From the NCBI GenBank assembly GCA_036924085.1, contig JAVGWX010000009.1, positions 57,826,331 to 57,890,330 of the forward strand: a DNA stretch of 64,000 bases. Reading direction: 5' to 3'. Under the pieces are notes generated by a model. The model worked only from the letters and a program-made list of their open reading frames with translations. It was not told where the DNA came from and made no database searches. Position 1 is the first letter of the stretch. Each line of letters begins with the position of its first letter. The stretch comes from Ariolimax columbianus (lineage: Eukaryota > Mollusca > Gastropoda > Stylommatophora > Arionidae). A program made the translations under genes and the position numbers. Shown here piece after piece: positions 54,401-63,880 of the stretch.

Positions 54401-55149
54401 TGGGATCAAGATGCTGAGCAGCGCATGAGCTGCAGTGGTCAGCAACCTATAGCTGGGATCAAGATGCTGAGCAGCGCATGAGCTGCAGTGGTCAGCGACC
54501 CATAGCTGGGATCAAGACGCTGAGCAGCGCATGAGCTGCAGTGGTCAGCGACCCATAGCTGGGATCAAGACGCTGAGCAGCGCATGAGCTGCAGTGGTCA
54601 GCGACAAATAGCTGGGATCAAGATGCTGAGCAGCGCATGAGCTGCAGTGGTCAGTGACCCATAGCTGGGATCAAGATGCTGAGCAGCGCATGAGCTGCAG
54701 TGGTCAGCGACCCATAGCTGGGATCAAGACGCTGAGCAGCGCATGAGCTGCAGTGGTCAGCGACCCATAGCTGGGATCAAGATGCTTAGCAGCGCATGAG
54801 CTGCAGTGGTCAGCGACAAATAGCTGACTGCTAACGTCAGGGCCAGCGATCCAGACCTGCCAAGACCATTCTACACCTCCACGTGGTGATCCTTGATAAC
54901 AGGCTGCAGCAGGACAGACTGGCTAAGGAGAAGGGATTCAAAGACGGAATGCTAACCCGGTACTAAAAAAATACTTGCTGAAGTCGGATGTGTTGGACCG
55001 AAAGGTGCAAATATAGCAGTCAAGCTGTAAACTACGACACAACGCATTCCGTTCTCTGGACTACATTCTGCTACTTAAGCCCTTTCAGTGTTTTGTAGCG
55101 GGAGATTGAGAACGAACACAGAAGGAGAAGAAGAACGCACAAAAAGAGT
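51475..55149 (+). mobile_element. SINE-E with head amplified to 3.3 kb
   Basis: The insertion is bracketed by AGAACGCACGATAAGAG (51475-51491) and AGAACGCACAAAAAGAG (55133-55149), 15 of 17 identical. Inside are the 42/53-bp array and then one normal SINE-E body (54829-55132: ACTGCTAACGTCAGGGCCAG, GGTGATCCTTGATAACAGGC, GCTGAAGTCGGATGTGTTGG, TAAACTACGACACAACGC) with tail GAACGAACACAGAAGGAGAA. The array therefore lies wholly within one SINE insertion. Confidence 0.92.
51491..54833. repeat. Satellite: five 42-bp then about 59 53-bp units
   Basis: Units starting GATCAAG at 51491, 51533, 51575, 51617 and 51659 are 42 bp; from 51701 the unit is 53 bp by gain of 11 bp (AGCGCATGAGC). The unit reads GATCAAGATGCTGAGCAGCG, CATGAGCTGCAGTGGTCAGC, GACCCATAGCTGG. 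Rare variants (GACGGTGAGCAGCAC, GCGACAAAT, GCGGATGAG) recur at 848-901 bp, giving higher-order structure. No unit has a protein reading of interest. Confidence 0.97.
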
Positions 55150-55205
55150 AATCTAACTCATTGGCAGTATTCAACAACAACAACTCTCTACCCTAACCGA
55201 ATAAA
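55150..55205 (+). mobile_element. CAA repeat, right part
   Basis: TAATCTAACTCATTGGCAGT then ATTCAACAACAACAACTC is the tail end of the element interrupted at 51474; it matches 30970-31022. Confidence 0.8.
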
Positions 55206-55735
55206 AGCCCGCACAAACAAAACAAAAAGACAACATAGCAACCGGTGGAAGGCCAAACCTTTTCTCGTCCACGGCTTGCGCCTTTCGAAAGTAGTGCATG
55301 ATCGATCTTTCACAAGTGCGCTCATTAGCTTTTAAAAATAATAGTCCAAGGCCTGTTAGAACTACTTTCTTATTAAGAATTAGCGGGATACATTTCTGCG
55401 TCTGTTGGCGCGTGTTGGTCGTCATGGGAATGGAGATAAAACCATTCACCCGCAGCTTAAACGCGAGTCCTGCCTGTTTACAGTAAAGCTGTTTTTAGTC
55501 TGAAAGCATTTTCGGTTTCCAATGGGCTGGGCGACTGAGCTGAATGGTATAGATGATTTGGGTTTTAGTTGTCGGGTCTAGACTAAATAATGGAAGGTCT
55601 AGGCAGGTAGTTGTGAGGATATACATGTCATCAATTCTAGGAAATGGGTAACATTCTCCAGGAAATCTAAATAAAGTACATCATTCACACATGTTTTAAG
55701 TATGCACAGTCGGGACATATTTATTTCTTCTTGTT
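55206..55735. other. No recognised feature
   Basis: Frame 55171-55449 (minus) has no recognised domain. Confidence 0.4.
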
Positions 55736-55739
55736 CCTC

Positions 55740-55837
55740 TTGCTCTCCTTTATCTTCTTCATTTTCTTTTTCGTCTTTTCCTTCTTTCCTTTCTTCTCAG
55801 CCTTCTCAGTTGTCTGTTCTTTCTTTCTTTCTTTCTG

Positions 55838-55916
<79 letters not shown>

Positions 55917-55995
55917 ACTTCTTTTTCTTCTTCGTTGTCTTCTTCTTCGTTGTCTTCTTCTTGTTCATCTCCCATTTCTCATTCTCCTCCTCTTC
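55740..55995. repeat. (CTTT)n pyrimidine tract
   Basis: TTTC tetranucleotide repeats at about 55818-55916 within a longer CT-rich strand. Both strands are open because of composition. Confidence 0.97.
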
Positions 55996-56069
55996 TTTCT
56001 CCTCCTTCGCGTGGCATGCCGTTGATAAAAACAACCTTGACGCTGTTATTTGCACAGACTAAGTAAGCC

Positions 56070-56350
56070 GACTCTTTCTAGCGTCCTGAAAAGTGCGTTA
56101 AGGGCTGGGCTGCAGTATCTTTTTCTCACAACCCCATCGTGCTGTTGAATGTGGACTGGGGTGCTGCTATGTTTGGCTTCATCTGTCTGACGCTAACTAC
56201 TACGAGGATCACATAGACAAACCCCCCTCCCCCTATCCAGACTGCCAACTTCATGAAAGTCAGGTTGGGGTCTTCGTCAGTATATTTCACCTGACCCTGA
56301 CTAACATTGTGCATTCAGTATGTTTTGTCTGGTCATAAGTTAATCTCCTC
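56070..56350 (-). mobile_element. CAA repeat copy, reverse, diverged
   Basis: GTCCTGAAAAGTGCGTTAAG, GGCTGCAGTATCTTTTTCTC, CTATGTTTGGCTTCATCTGT, CTACTACGAGGATCACATAG, CACCTGACCCTGACTAACAT and GTATGTTTTGTCTGGTCATA are colinear with 35.62-35.89 kb. Confidence 0.8.
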
Positions 56351-58180
56351 TCCCCCCGAAACTGGTCTTAGTGCTCTACAACTGTCTCCATGACTGTTTA
56401 CAACTTCTTGTATTGGACTAACTGCCATATCGTGTGTTAAAATATCACATATCTTCTCACAATGTCGTCCATTGAATCTATACCCATCAGTTTCGTCTTC
56501 TGTCACCGTTTGTTCTAAAACGTCAAATTGTCATAACAGTTTAGTGGGATGACCAGTTGGCCGAGCAGTGAGAATGCCGGGCCCTTGACCAATGGGACAC
56601 GGGCTTAAAACTTCAGTAAGGAATACGTAATCTTCTGTCAAGGGTAAAGAACATGCACCTCATTGTCCTTATATGAATAAATGGTCTTTCATGCTCTGTC
56701 CAATAAACCCGCCCTATATATTCCAGGCGGAGTCCTACGAAGAGGATAACCTGAATGATGGTTTAAAATAATAATACACTGAAGTTTAAAATCTTGAATC
56801 ACGAGGTGTGACGGTTAGGATACTTGCTAATTGATCTAAAGCAGAAGATTCTTCAACTCGTAGATTTCCTGTTCCCTCGATTCACTTATTCTGATGAGCT
56901 TGGTGCAACCATCTAGGTTTGGAAATAATCTTTAGAAGCAATACAGCAAACTTGATACAGTAATACAAGAAAGAATGACTCCCTTTCCTGGGGGATCGGA
57001 AGAATACGAACAGTTGGGGTATACATGTTAGATTTCTGTTATGGCCTAGGCTTGCTTTCTATTTGGGATAACCTAAAATCCTATAAATGTATAGCACACG
57101 ACGACTTTCAGCACTTGTTCCCTCACATCTTGTACCCGCCCAAATGAATCTCATCACTTTGTGTAAATCCAGTATTTATAGTTTTTGATAGATAAGCAGT
57201 GAGTAGTATACGTACACACATGCCCGGTCTCTTAAGGTTGCCAAATGCCTTGTCGGATAATTAGTGATGCGCATGAAATGGGACACAATACCACCAACCA
57301 TTCCAACGTCCATCATGGCTGTGTCTTTAAACGTTAGACCGGACGAGCCAGTGACACGGGTATTATTATTATTTAGCAATGTATTATCACTGTTGGTGTT
57401 TACTTGGACTTCGCCTCCCTTTGTGGTAAGGATATGTATACCACTGTACAATAGATGAGATATAGATGTCTCCTATTTTTGATGGGCCACGCGTTCTGTT
57501 ATAACCAGAAATAAATATTTTAGGTTGAAAGAAACGTACCTTCGTCAAGAGAAGGTTCAACCCGGGACGAACAGCAACAGTCGCACAAACAAAAGGTGAA
57601 CAAGCTGACAAGTCTAAGAAAAACATGTTGACAAGTCCATGCTTAAGAGAGTCCATGCTTACATGTTCACAATTTTAACAATAGTAGCAAATGTATCTAC
57701 GTTGAAAAGTCGATTCGTGATGTTAAGAGTCAACAAGAATTCAAAATGTGCTTGCGATCAATATCTCCGTTGTCTGTAGACGCTGCTGATCGTCTCTCAA
57801 AGGACTGTCATCGAAGCACCAGTTGTTTCATCTTGTCCCCACGTTACTCCTCGCTCCCCGTACGTGTAGGGTCAATACGGAATCTGGTTTTCAGAATAAG
57901 CCTTGTTAGACGCATGGTTTTATCCCTTCGTTTCTTACAAGTAGCTAGATCAAGGATCCCATTCTCTACCACTACAAGGGTCGTCAGGAGCTATTTTCTA
58001 ACACGGCTGCAGTACGATAAAACGTGCATACTTTCTTGAAAATTAGATTTGGTTGCTTTGTATGGGCTAATTGCATCGTTTGCATATTTCCCACCTTCTT
58101 ATTTGCTAGAGCAGTTTTGTTAAACAGTTGTAAATTGCGTGAACACGTGCAGAGAAGTTTCCAGAACAGTGACATATGTA
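56351..58180. other. Mostly unrecognised
   Basis: 56547-56615 (GGGATGACCAGTTGGCCGAG, then GGGACACGGGCTTAAAAC) may be a decayed tRNA-like SINE head, but the B-box is poor. No gene was recognised in the rest. Confidence 0.35.
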
Positions 58181-58184
58181 TAAA

Positions 58185-58595
58185 GTAAGGAAGGGAGTTT
58201 AAATACCTAGGTAGTATATTCACTGATGACGGCAGAGGGGAAAGAGAGATCGTACATCGAATTCAGAAGGCGAACAGTTTCCACTATCAAACTGCACCAA
58301 TTTTGAAACACCTCACAGTACTTCTTTCAACTAAGAGGAGGCTGATAAATGCTCTGTTTATTCCTACTTCATGTTACCAATGTCAATCTTTGTCCTTACT
58401 AGCAATACATACGATCCAGAGTTGTGCGATGCGCTGTGTTAGAAGTGCAACCGGAAAGACAATCCGTGACCACAAAATCACTCTGAGGCAGATAGTGGGG
58501 ACAAACCCAGTTAGTGTCTACATTGACGACAAACAAGTCAAGTGGTTTGGTTATTTAGTCAGAATGCATGCGGATCGAGGGTGTCTCTTCTGACA
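58185..58595 (+). pseudogene. LINE RT thumb relic
   Basis: GREFKYLGSIFTDDGRGERE (58193-58250), HRIQKANSF, TKRRLINALFIPTS (58330-58373), MRCVRSATGKTIRDH and QVKWFGYLVRMHADR (58535-58580). This is the LINE thumb and FGH-type segment. The end of the protein was not found; the frame closes at 58593. Confidence 0.75.
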
Positions 58596-59245
58596 CTCTC
58601 AGAAATTTTCACGTAACGATAGCACAGGCCTCCCAACTGGCGAAAGAAAGAAATCTGCGCTTCACGCCTCACTCCGGCGTCTCATTGCCATGGCAGTAGG
58701 ACAAAAGAAGAAGACAGGTGCCAAGTCGCTCACCAGGTGCAACATACTGACCATGACCCCCCCCCCTCCCCCCCTCCCCCGCTATATGATGCCTACACCT
58801 TGCACATAGAAACAGGCTACGCTGCTGCAGCCTGGTCAACGATATGCAGATTGTTGCTGTGGTGAGTTTGCTGATAAGTCTTACATTGCACCACACGTTA
58901 TTTAACAGATCTACTTTTTCGGTACTCCCACCAACAAAAAGCTTGCGAAAAGAGCAACTACAACCTTTTTGCCAAAGAAAATTCGTGAAGAGGGAACAAC
59001 TTACACAAGTAACTTCGAATAACAGCGACATGTTATAACGTAATCTTTCTCAAATATGTATTATCTCTCAACTTCCTTGTGGAAATAAAAAATAAAAAAT
59101 TAGCCCATCACAAAAATACAATCTTCAACTCTCATGCAATGTCCGTTCTTGTGTATGGTTCTGATACACGGAAACAAAGCAGCAAGGAAAAAGGGTAAAC
59201 TTTTCATAAATGAGTGCCTGCGAATAATAGAGAGATTGAAATGGT
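58596..59245. other. No recognised feature
   Basis: C-rich tract 58757-58780. 58860-59038 open frame unassigned. Confidence 0.4.
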
Positions 59246-59247
59246 TG

Positions 59248-59605
59248 CTGTTGTTGTTTCGAATGCCCACAATGAGTAGGCTACTCTAACATGGGCTCTG
59301 AAAAGGGCGTTAAGTGACAGGTTGCAGTAGGTCTCCTTACATCCTGAGCGTGCCTATGAAGGTGGACCGGGATCCTTCAGGCGGTTGTGCTATGCTTGGC
59401 CTCATCTGCGTGTAGCTCACTACTACGGAGATAATGTCGAACCTCCCCTCGTTAGCTAGACTTGTCCTCGATAACAGCCAGTTTCCAGGACGACCAACGA
59501 GGAGGTCAGGTGAGGGTCTTGGCCAGTATATTTCTCCTTACCCTGGCTAACATTCTCTGATCAGTGTGTTTTGCCTGAACAAACGTTAGCCTCATCGTCC
59601 CGATT
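59248..59605 (-). mobile_element. CAA repeat copy, reverse
   Basis: TGTTGTTGTTTCGAATGCCC, AAGTGACAGGTTGCAGTAGG, GCGGTTGTGCTATGCTTGGC, CTACTACGGAGATAATGTCG, CAGTTTCCAGGACGACCAAC and GTGTGTTTTGCCTGAACAAA, colinear with 35.59-35.91 kb and slightly longer. Confidence 0.85.
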
Positions 59606-59634
59606 GAAATGGTATAATAATATCACCAATGTGG

Positions 59635-59990
59635 AACTGGTGTGGATCAAAACGCCGAGCAGTGCATGAGCTGTAGCGGTCAGCGGCATTAAGCTGACTG
59701 CTGGCCTCAGTCACAGCAACCTAGAGCTGCCAATACCCTTCTCTACCTTCACGATGTGATCCTGGACAGCCGGTCGCAACTGGGCAGACTGGCTAAAGAG
59801 AAGGGTTGAAGAGAGAAGGCTATCCTACTCAAAAATGCCTTGCTAAAGTCGGATGTGTCGGACCGAAAGTGCAAATATTGCAGTTAAGCTGTAAACAATA
59901 CAATGAATTCGTTCTCCGGACTACATCATGCTACTTACAAAGCACTTTTTATGGCGTGGTAGCTGGAGTTTTTGAGAAGGAACAACAAAA
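59635..59990 (+). mobile_element. SINE-E, near full length
   Basis: A single head unit GGATCAAAACGCCGAGCAGT, GCATGAGCTGTAGCGGTCAG, then AAGCTGACTGCTGGCCTCAG, CTACCTTCACGATGTGATCC, GCTAAAGTCGGATGTGTCGG, GCAAATATTGCAGTTAAGC and GAGAAGGAACAACAAAATA. It confirms that one head unit is the normal state. Confidence 0.9.
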
Positions 59991-60009
59991 TATAACAACT
60001 GTTGGAGAA

Positions 60010-60358
60010 TAACCATGCACCAGTCAATAGAATATAACGTTGGGAGAAGACGCTTGCTTTGGATAAAGCACATTAAGGACACACGATAATAACATTACTA
60101 GACAGTCTCTGTTCTGGAATACCAAAGGCACGAGAAGTAGAGGAAGTCCAAATAACGCACGAGGAAGACAGCTCGAGACAAACATAAAGAAAACACGGAA
60201 GATGTGAACAGAGATGGAACGAATGGCCCGGGTCTGGAGTATTTGATGTGCTCCACAGGGATCTGGCACGTTTTGATTGACTGATCTCCTTTTTATGGTA
60301 CCACCGACATTGTGGGCCATGTGACAAGTATTGACAGTGTACTGTAGTCTACTGATCA
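60010..60358 (+). pseudogene. LINE C-terminal relic
   Basis: VGRRRLLWIKHIKD (60043-60080), then ITRQSLFWN-like sequence at 60085-60120, KGTRSRGSPNNARGRQLETN, CEQRWNEWPGSG in an alternative frame to TEMERMARVW, and VLHRDLARF-like end. Frames shift several times. Its ITRQSL segment is the single-copy counterpart of the 25.7-kb array unit. Confidence 0.65.
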
Positions 60359-60430
60359 CTCACTTAACGTCTTTATACTGGTTTAGAAGACCCTACAGAG
60401 TCTGCACACAACCAGTTTCTTGGAGGATGG
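60358..60430 (-). mobile_element. CR1-like LINE 3'-terminal fragment
   Basis: Plus-strand ACTTAACGTCTTTATACTGG, TTTAGAAGACCCTACAGAGT and CACAACCAGTTTCTTGG match 10.436-10.50 kb and the reverse of 25.15-25.21 kb. Confidence 0.75.
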
Positions 60431-60589
60431 TATTTACCGATATGTGATTCCATCTTAATAGATTTAAACACTTGCACTTAGTAGACCTGCAGCCAGTTAG
60501 GCGCCATCTATAGCTACTCTTAACTGGCCACCTGGGAAAAGGTACACATAACTTGGGTAGATTTTTAATTTGAATATTGTACGGGCAGC

Positions 60590-60930
60590 GGCGTTAAGAC
60601 TAGTATTTTCGATTTCCAACTGCCAAGAAATGTTTAACGTGCTTGACACTGAACATGGGAGTCCGATCTCACTACCCAGAGATCAGGTGTCCGATCTCAC
60701 TACCCAGAGATCAGGGGTCCGATCTCACTACATAGCGATCAGGGGTCCGATTTCACTACATAGAGATCAGGGGTCCGACCTCACTACCCATAGATCAGGG
60801 GTCCGATCTCACTACCCAGAGATCACGGGAATTTTTGCCAAAAGATCCATGTGAAAAAAATCCCGGTCTGCACCGTGATTAGAACACGAGACCTCCGGCA
60901 TCCGAGGCGGACACCATACCTTGAGACGAC
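60590..60930 (-). mobile_element. SINE-D with internal 28-bp array
   Basis: The minus-strand head 60862-60926 has GTCTCAAGGTATGGTGTCCG and GTGTTCTAATCACGG. The body segment GTCCGATCTCACTACCCAGA is repeated six times (60661, 60689, 60717, 60745, 60773, 60801). The left flank CGATTTCCAACTGCCAAG matches 24670-24690 in the other copy. Confidence 0.8.
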
Positions 60931-60944
60931 TGAATCACCTTCAT

Positions 60945-61012
60945 TAGCATGGTGGTAGAACGCTCGCCTCCCACGACAAAGCTGCCAGTTTCGATCCTTG
61001 TTATGGATGTCC
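60945..61012 (+). tRNA. tRNA-Gly-like pseudogene or SINE head
   Basis: TTAGCATGGTGGTAGAACG (A-box), CTCGCCTCCCACGA (anticodon arm, loop CCTCCCA, nominal UCC) and CAGTTTCGATCCTTG (B-box). The order and spacing are those of a glycine tRNA. The acceptor stem does not pair convincingly, and an adjacent SINE-D head suggests a repeat origin, so a functional tRNA is unlikely. Confidence 0.5.
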
Positions 61013-61185
61013 ATTATCCCAAAAGTGATGTGTGAATTGTAATGCAGACAGTCCTTATTAACGACGGGGAACTAGCAAAAGGATCGAAATGCTCCAATCA
61101 ACACAGAATGTTTGTAGGTGATAACGATTACGTGACAAGCATGTATCTGCACTCCAGTAACATACATAACGAACACCATTAAAAA

Positions 61186-61260
61186 AAGGTGAAGTCTTTG
61201 GCAGCCTGAATTCGAACACCGGACCTTCAGGTGATGGAAGCGCCTTGCCACATGTTGAGA
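61186..61260 (-). mobile_element. tRNA-like SINE head
   Basis: Minus strand: CTCAACATGTGGCAAGGCGC (A-box), CACCTGAAGGTCCGGTGTTC and GAATTCAGGCTGCC (B-box). The body after it (AAAGACTTCACC) is short. The family is uncertain. Confidence 0.55.
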
Positions 61261-61555
61261 TGTGTTAAGGCACCAGACAAAATATGTGTCACAACTGAGC
61301 CAGTTTTTCGTTATTCAACACCTGCGACTTGAATATAGGCGAATTCATCTAGAAACATTTATAGACTCAATTACTTCCTAAAATTTATATAATCAAATCC
61401 AGTAAACCCAGTTGTATATGGGTTCCTGGCTTACTGTTAAAGAAGAAAAAGTATCGCGGACGGGAACTAGCGATATAACCTTATACAATGTTGAAGCCTT
61501 GTACAACGCATTCTCTAACACTTCCTCTCCTACAGCATCGTGTGTCCTTTGGACT

Positions 61556-61926
61556 ACCATTTCTTTGTTGTTTTGGGGGTCGCTGTAGTCAAGAGGTTAA
61601 GGCACTCGCCTCTCACAGTGAAGAACGGAAACGGTGGGCGATCGAATCCCGCAAGTTTCAAGCGACCCCTGGTCTCAAGGGAGGTAAGACCAGAAAAGGG
61701 AGGTAAGACCAGAGTGCATCCCCTGCATCCCGAGTTATCTCCAGTCGTCTCGACCAATAGTCTTGCCACTGATCCAAGGTAACTCGATATAAGAGTGAGA
61801 TTGATGACCAGCGCCTTCACACCCTCACTATAATTCAAATACAGCGTACATCACAATAGTAAGACAAAACCGTCTGATGTTGTGGCAATCATCGCTTCGC
61901 GATGGGCAATACCATTTTGTTGTTTT
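61556..61926 (+). mobile_element. SINE-C full length with TSD
   Basis: The flanks ACCATTTCTTTGTTGTTTT (61556-61574) and ACCATTTTGTTGTTTT (61911-61926) are an imperfect TSD. The head has GCTGTAGTCAAGAGGTTAAG (A-box) and GGGCGATCGAATCCCGC (B-box). The body has AAGCGACCCCTGGTCTCAAG, a duplicated GGGAGGTAAGACCAGA, CTCCAGTCGTCTCGACCAAT and CACACCCTCACTATAATTC. The 3' end forms a hairpin CATCGC-TTC-GCGATG just before the TSD. Confidence 0.92.
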
Positions 61927-61929
61927 ATA

Positions 61930-62098
61930 TCAATTTCTTGGAAGGAAGACTAACGTCTGGTCAGGCAAAACATAATGATCAAACATGTCGGTCCACCTTC
62001 ATCTGCACGCTCGGGATGTTAGAGAAGCTACTGCAACCTCCGCTAAACGTCCTTTTCGGTGCGCAAAAAATGAACAAACTTACTCATTATGGTCCTTC

Positions 62099-62140
<42 letters not shown>

Positions 62141-62145
62141 CATCA
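61930..62145 (+). mobile_element. CAA repeat, internally deleted, long (CAA)n
   Basis: GGAAGACTAACGTCTGGTCA, GGCAAAACATAATGATCAAA, then directly GGTCCACCTTCATCTGCACG, CGGGATGTTAGAGAAGCTAC, CTAAACGTCCTTTTCGGTGC and (CAA)n at 62100-62140. The middle of the element is missing. Confidence 0.85.
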
Positions 62146-62285
62146 ACCCCTCCACTCATACATAATTTGATGCGTTTGTTAGTTTAAACTATTTGGTTCA
62201 AGCACTGTCTTATATTTGTCCTTCACGCAGAGTACTTTAGTTTAAACTGAACCAATTTGATAGCATCACCTCACCATTGGATTAC
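62146..62285. other. Unique spacer
   Basis: TTAGTTTAAACT occurs twice (62178 and 62238) but no feature is recognised. Confidence 0.3.
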
Positions 62286-62288
62286 CGT

Positions 62289-62289
<1 letters not shown>

Positions 62290-62349
<60 letters not shown>

Positions 62350-62389
62350 AAGAGAGATAGAGAGGGAGAGAGTGAGTGAGTGAGTGAGT

Positions 62390-62425
<36 letters not shown>
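62290..62425. repeat. (GA)n microsatellite
   Basis: Two GA runs (62291-62345 and 62395-62422) separated by GAGTGAGTGAGTGAGT units. Confidence 0.98.
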
Positions 62426-62426
<1 letters not shown>

Positions 62427-62699
62427 CAAGCATTAGCATTACCATAACATACAAGATTTGAAGTAGGTTCTTGAAAGGGAAATATTATCAAAACATATGT
62501 CTTGAATTCATTAAACGATCGCAAAAACTAGTACTATATAAGTACCACGCTCATGAAGGCGGACATATTGAATGCTTTTTTCGGATCCTCATCTAATGGA
62601 AACTTTTTCAGATGTCCATGTCGTGCGGTACACATGTTGTATTACTAACAGTCGTACCTGACGTCGCCCGGGCGAGTTGTGTACGTATTACACTTTAGA

Positions 62700-63180
62700 G
62701 TTCCTTTCGCAGCACACCCTCACCCTCATATCCCCACGACAATTTCTTCCAATCCCCTAAGGCCTAACACGGTATGTTAAGTTATACCCAACTGTCCACC
62801 TCCTCCTAATAAACCAAGCGTCTTCCTGCCACCGACACATTTTGTTATACCCTCACACTCTTTGCACCCCCTCCAACTCGTCCCCATCTCTCCGCCCATG
62901 TCTTCCTCCTCTCAATCTATGTATACGCCATCCGTTTCTTACTAGTCCCGACCCACCACACACGTCATCCAAACTCATGCCCCGTCCATCTGACCCTCAA
63001 TGCTTTTCCGTCTTCCCGCCCGTCCCTCAGCCCGTCCCTCAGCCCGTCCCTCCGCTTCTAAATCTACCCTCTCCCCGTCATGTTTTCCCCAAACCCAGCT
63101 ATTCATCGCACATCTCAACTCGCCAATTAGCTTACCCATCCCCTTCCCCCGCCACTCCTCAGTTAATCTCTCTTTAACTA
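62700..63180. repeat. Pyrimidine-rich low complexity
   Basis: C- and T-biased plus strand with a CCCGTCCCTCAG triplication at 63020-63055. Pro/Ser-rich frames here reflect composition only. Confidence 0.7.
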
Positions 63181-63496
63181 TTGAAGGCAGAGACAAATTA
63201 CGCTATGCAGAGAAAACCGCGAGGAATCTCGCGCGTAGATGTACTGCACATTACACCTCCGACCAAACAAATTGGGTCATGAGGTCCCAGTTCATATTTA
63301 TCTCGGCTGTCTTTGTAAATGAACGCCCTTTACACGTTTCCTTTTTTTTTTTTTCCATTTAAGGACAAAGGTGGAGTGTCAAAATGTTGTGTAGTCAATA
63401 ATCTTGTAACCATAACAGCTTGCGATAGGAACTAACTTAACTTTATCTGTCCTAAAAGACCACTATCGAACATTTGCTTGAGATAGGGGAAATACT
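63181..63496. other. No recognised feature
   Basis: Short sequence with a T-run at 63342-63354; no gene recognised. Confidence 0.4.
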
Positions 63497-63880
63497 TTTA
63501 AAATGTTTTGCTTGACGTGGCTTCGTTCGTTCTCAATCTCCCGCTACCAAACCCTGACACGGGCCTAAGTAGCAGAATGTAGTCCAGAGAACGGAATGCG
63601 TTGTGTCGTAGTTTACAGCTTGGCTGCGATATTTGCACCTTTCGGTCCAACACATCCGTCTTCAGTAAGCATTTTTTTAGTACCGGGTTAGCATTCCCTC
63701 TTCGATTCCTTCTCCTTAGCCAGCCTGCTCTATTGCAGCCTGTTACCTAGGATCACCCCGTGGAGGTGTAGAAGGGTCTTTGCAGCTTTGGTTCGCTGGC
63801 CCTGTCGCTAGCAGTCAGCTTTGGGTCGCTGACCGCTGCAGCTCATGCGCTGCTCAGCATCTTGATCCTTTAAAATGTTT
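63497..63880 (-). mobile_element. SINE-E full length with perfect 12-bp TSD
   Basis: TTTAAAATGTTT occurs at 63497-63508 and 63869-63880. The element between (360 bp) is reverse: tail TGGCTTCGTTCGTTCTCAAT, body as at 49.3 kb, and head GTCAGCTTTGGGTCGCTGAC, CGCTGCAGCTCATGCGCTGC, TCAGCATCTTGATCC. This defines both ends of SINE-E and shows one 53-bp head unit. Confidence 0.95.

Noticed and set aside
51428..54833. CRISPR-like array
   Set aside because: Units are contiguous with no unique spacers, the sequence is eukaryotic, and it sits inside a SINE.
55702..56066. Ser/Phe- and Lys/Glu-rich frames
   Set aside because: Overlap the (CTTT)n tract; composition artefact.
62842..63362. Pro/Ser-rich frames of 111 and 120 codons
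   Set aside because: Pyrimidine-rich low-complexity sequence; no domain or conserved motif.
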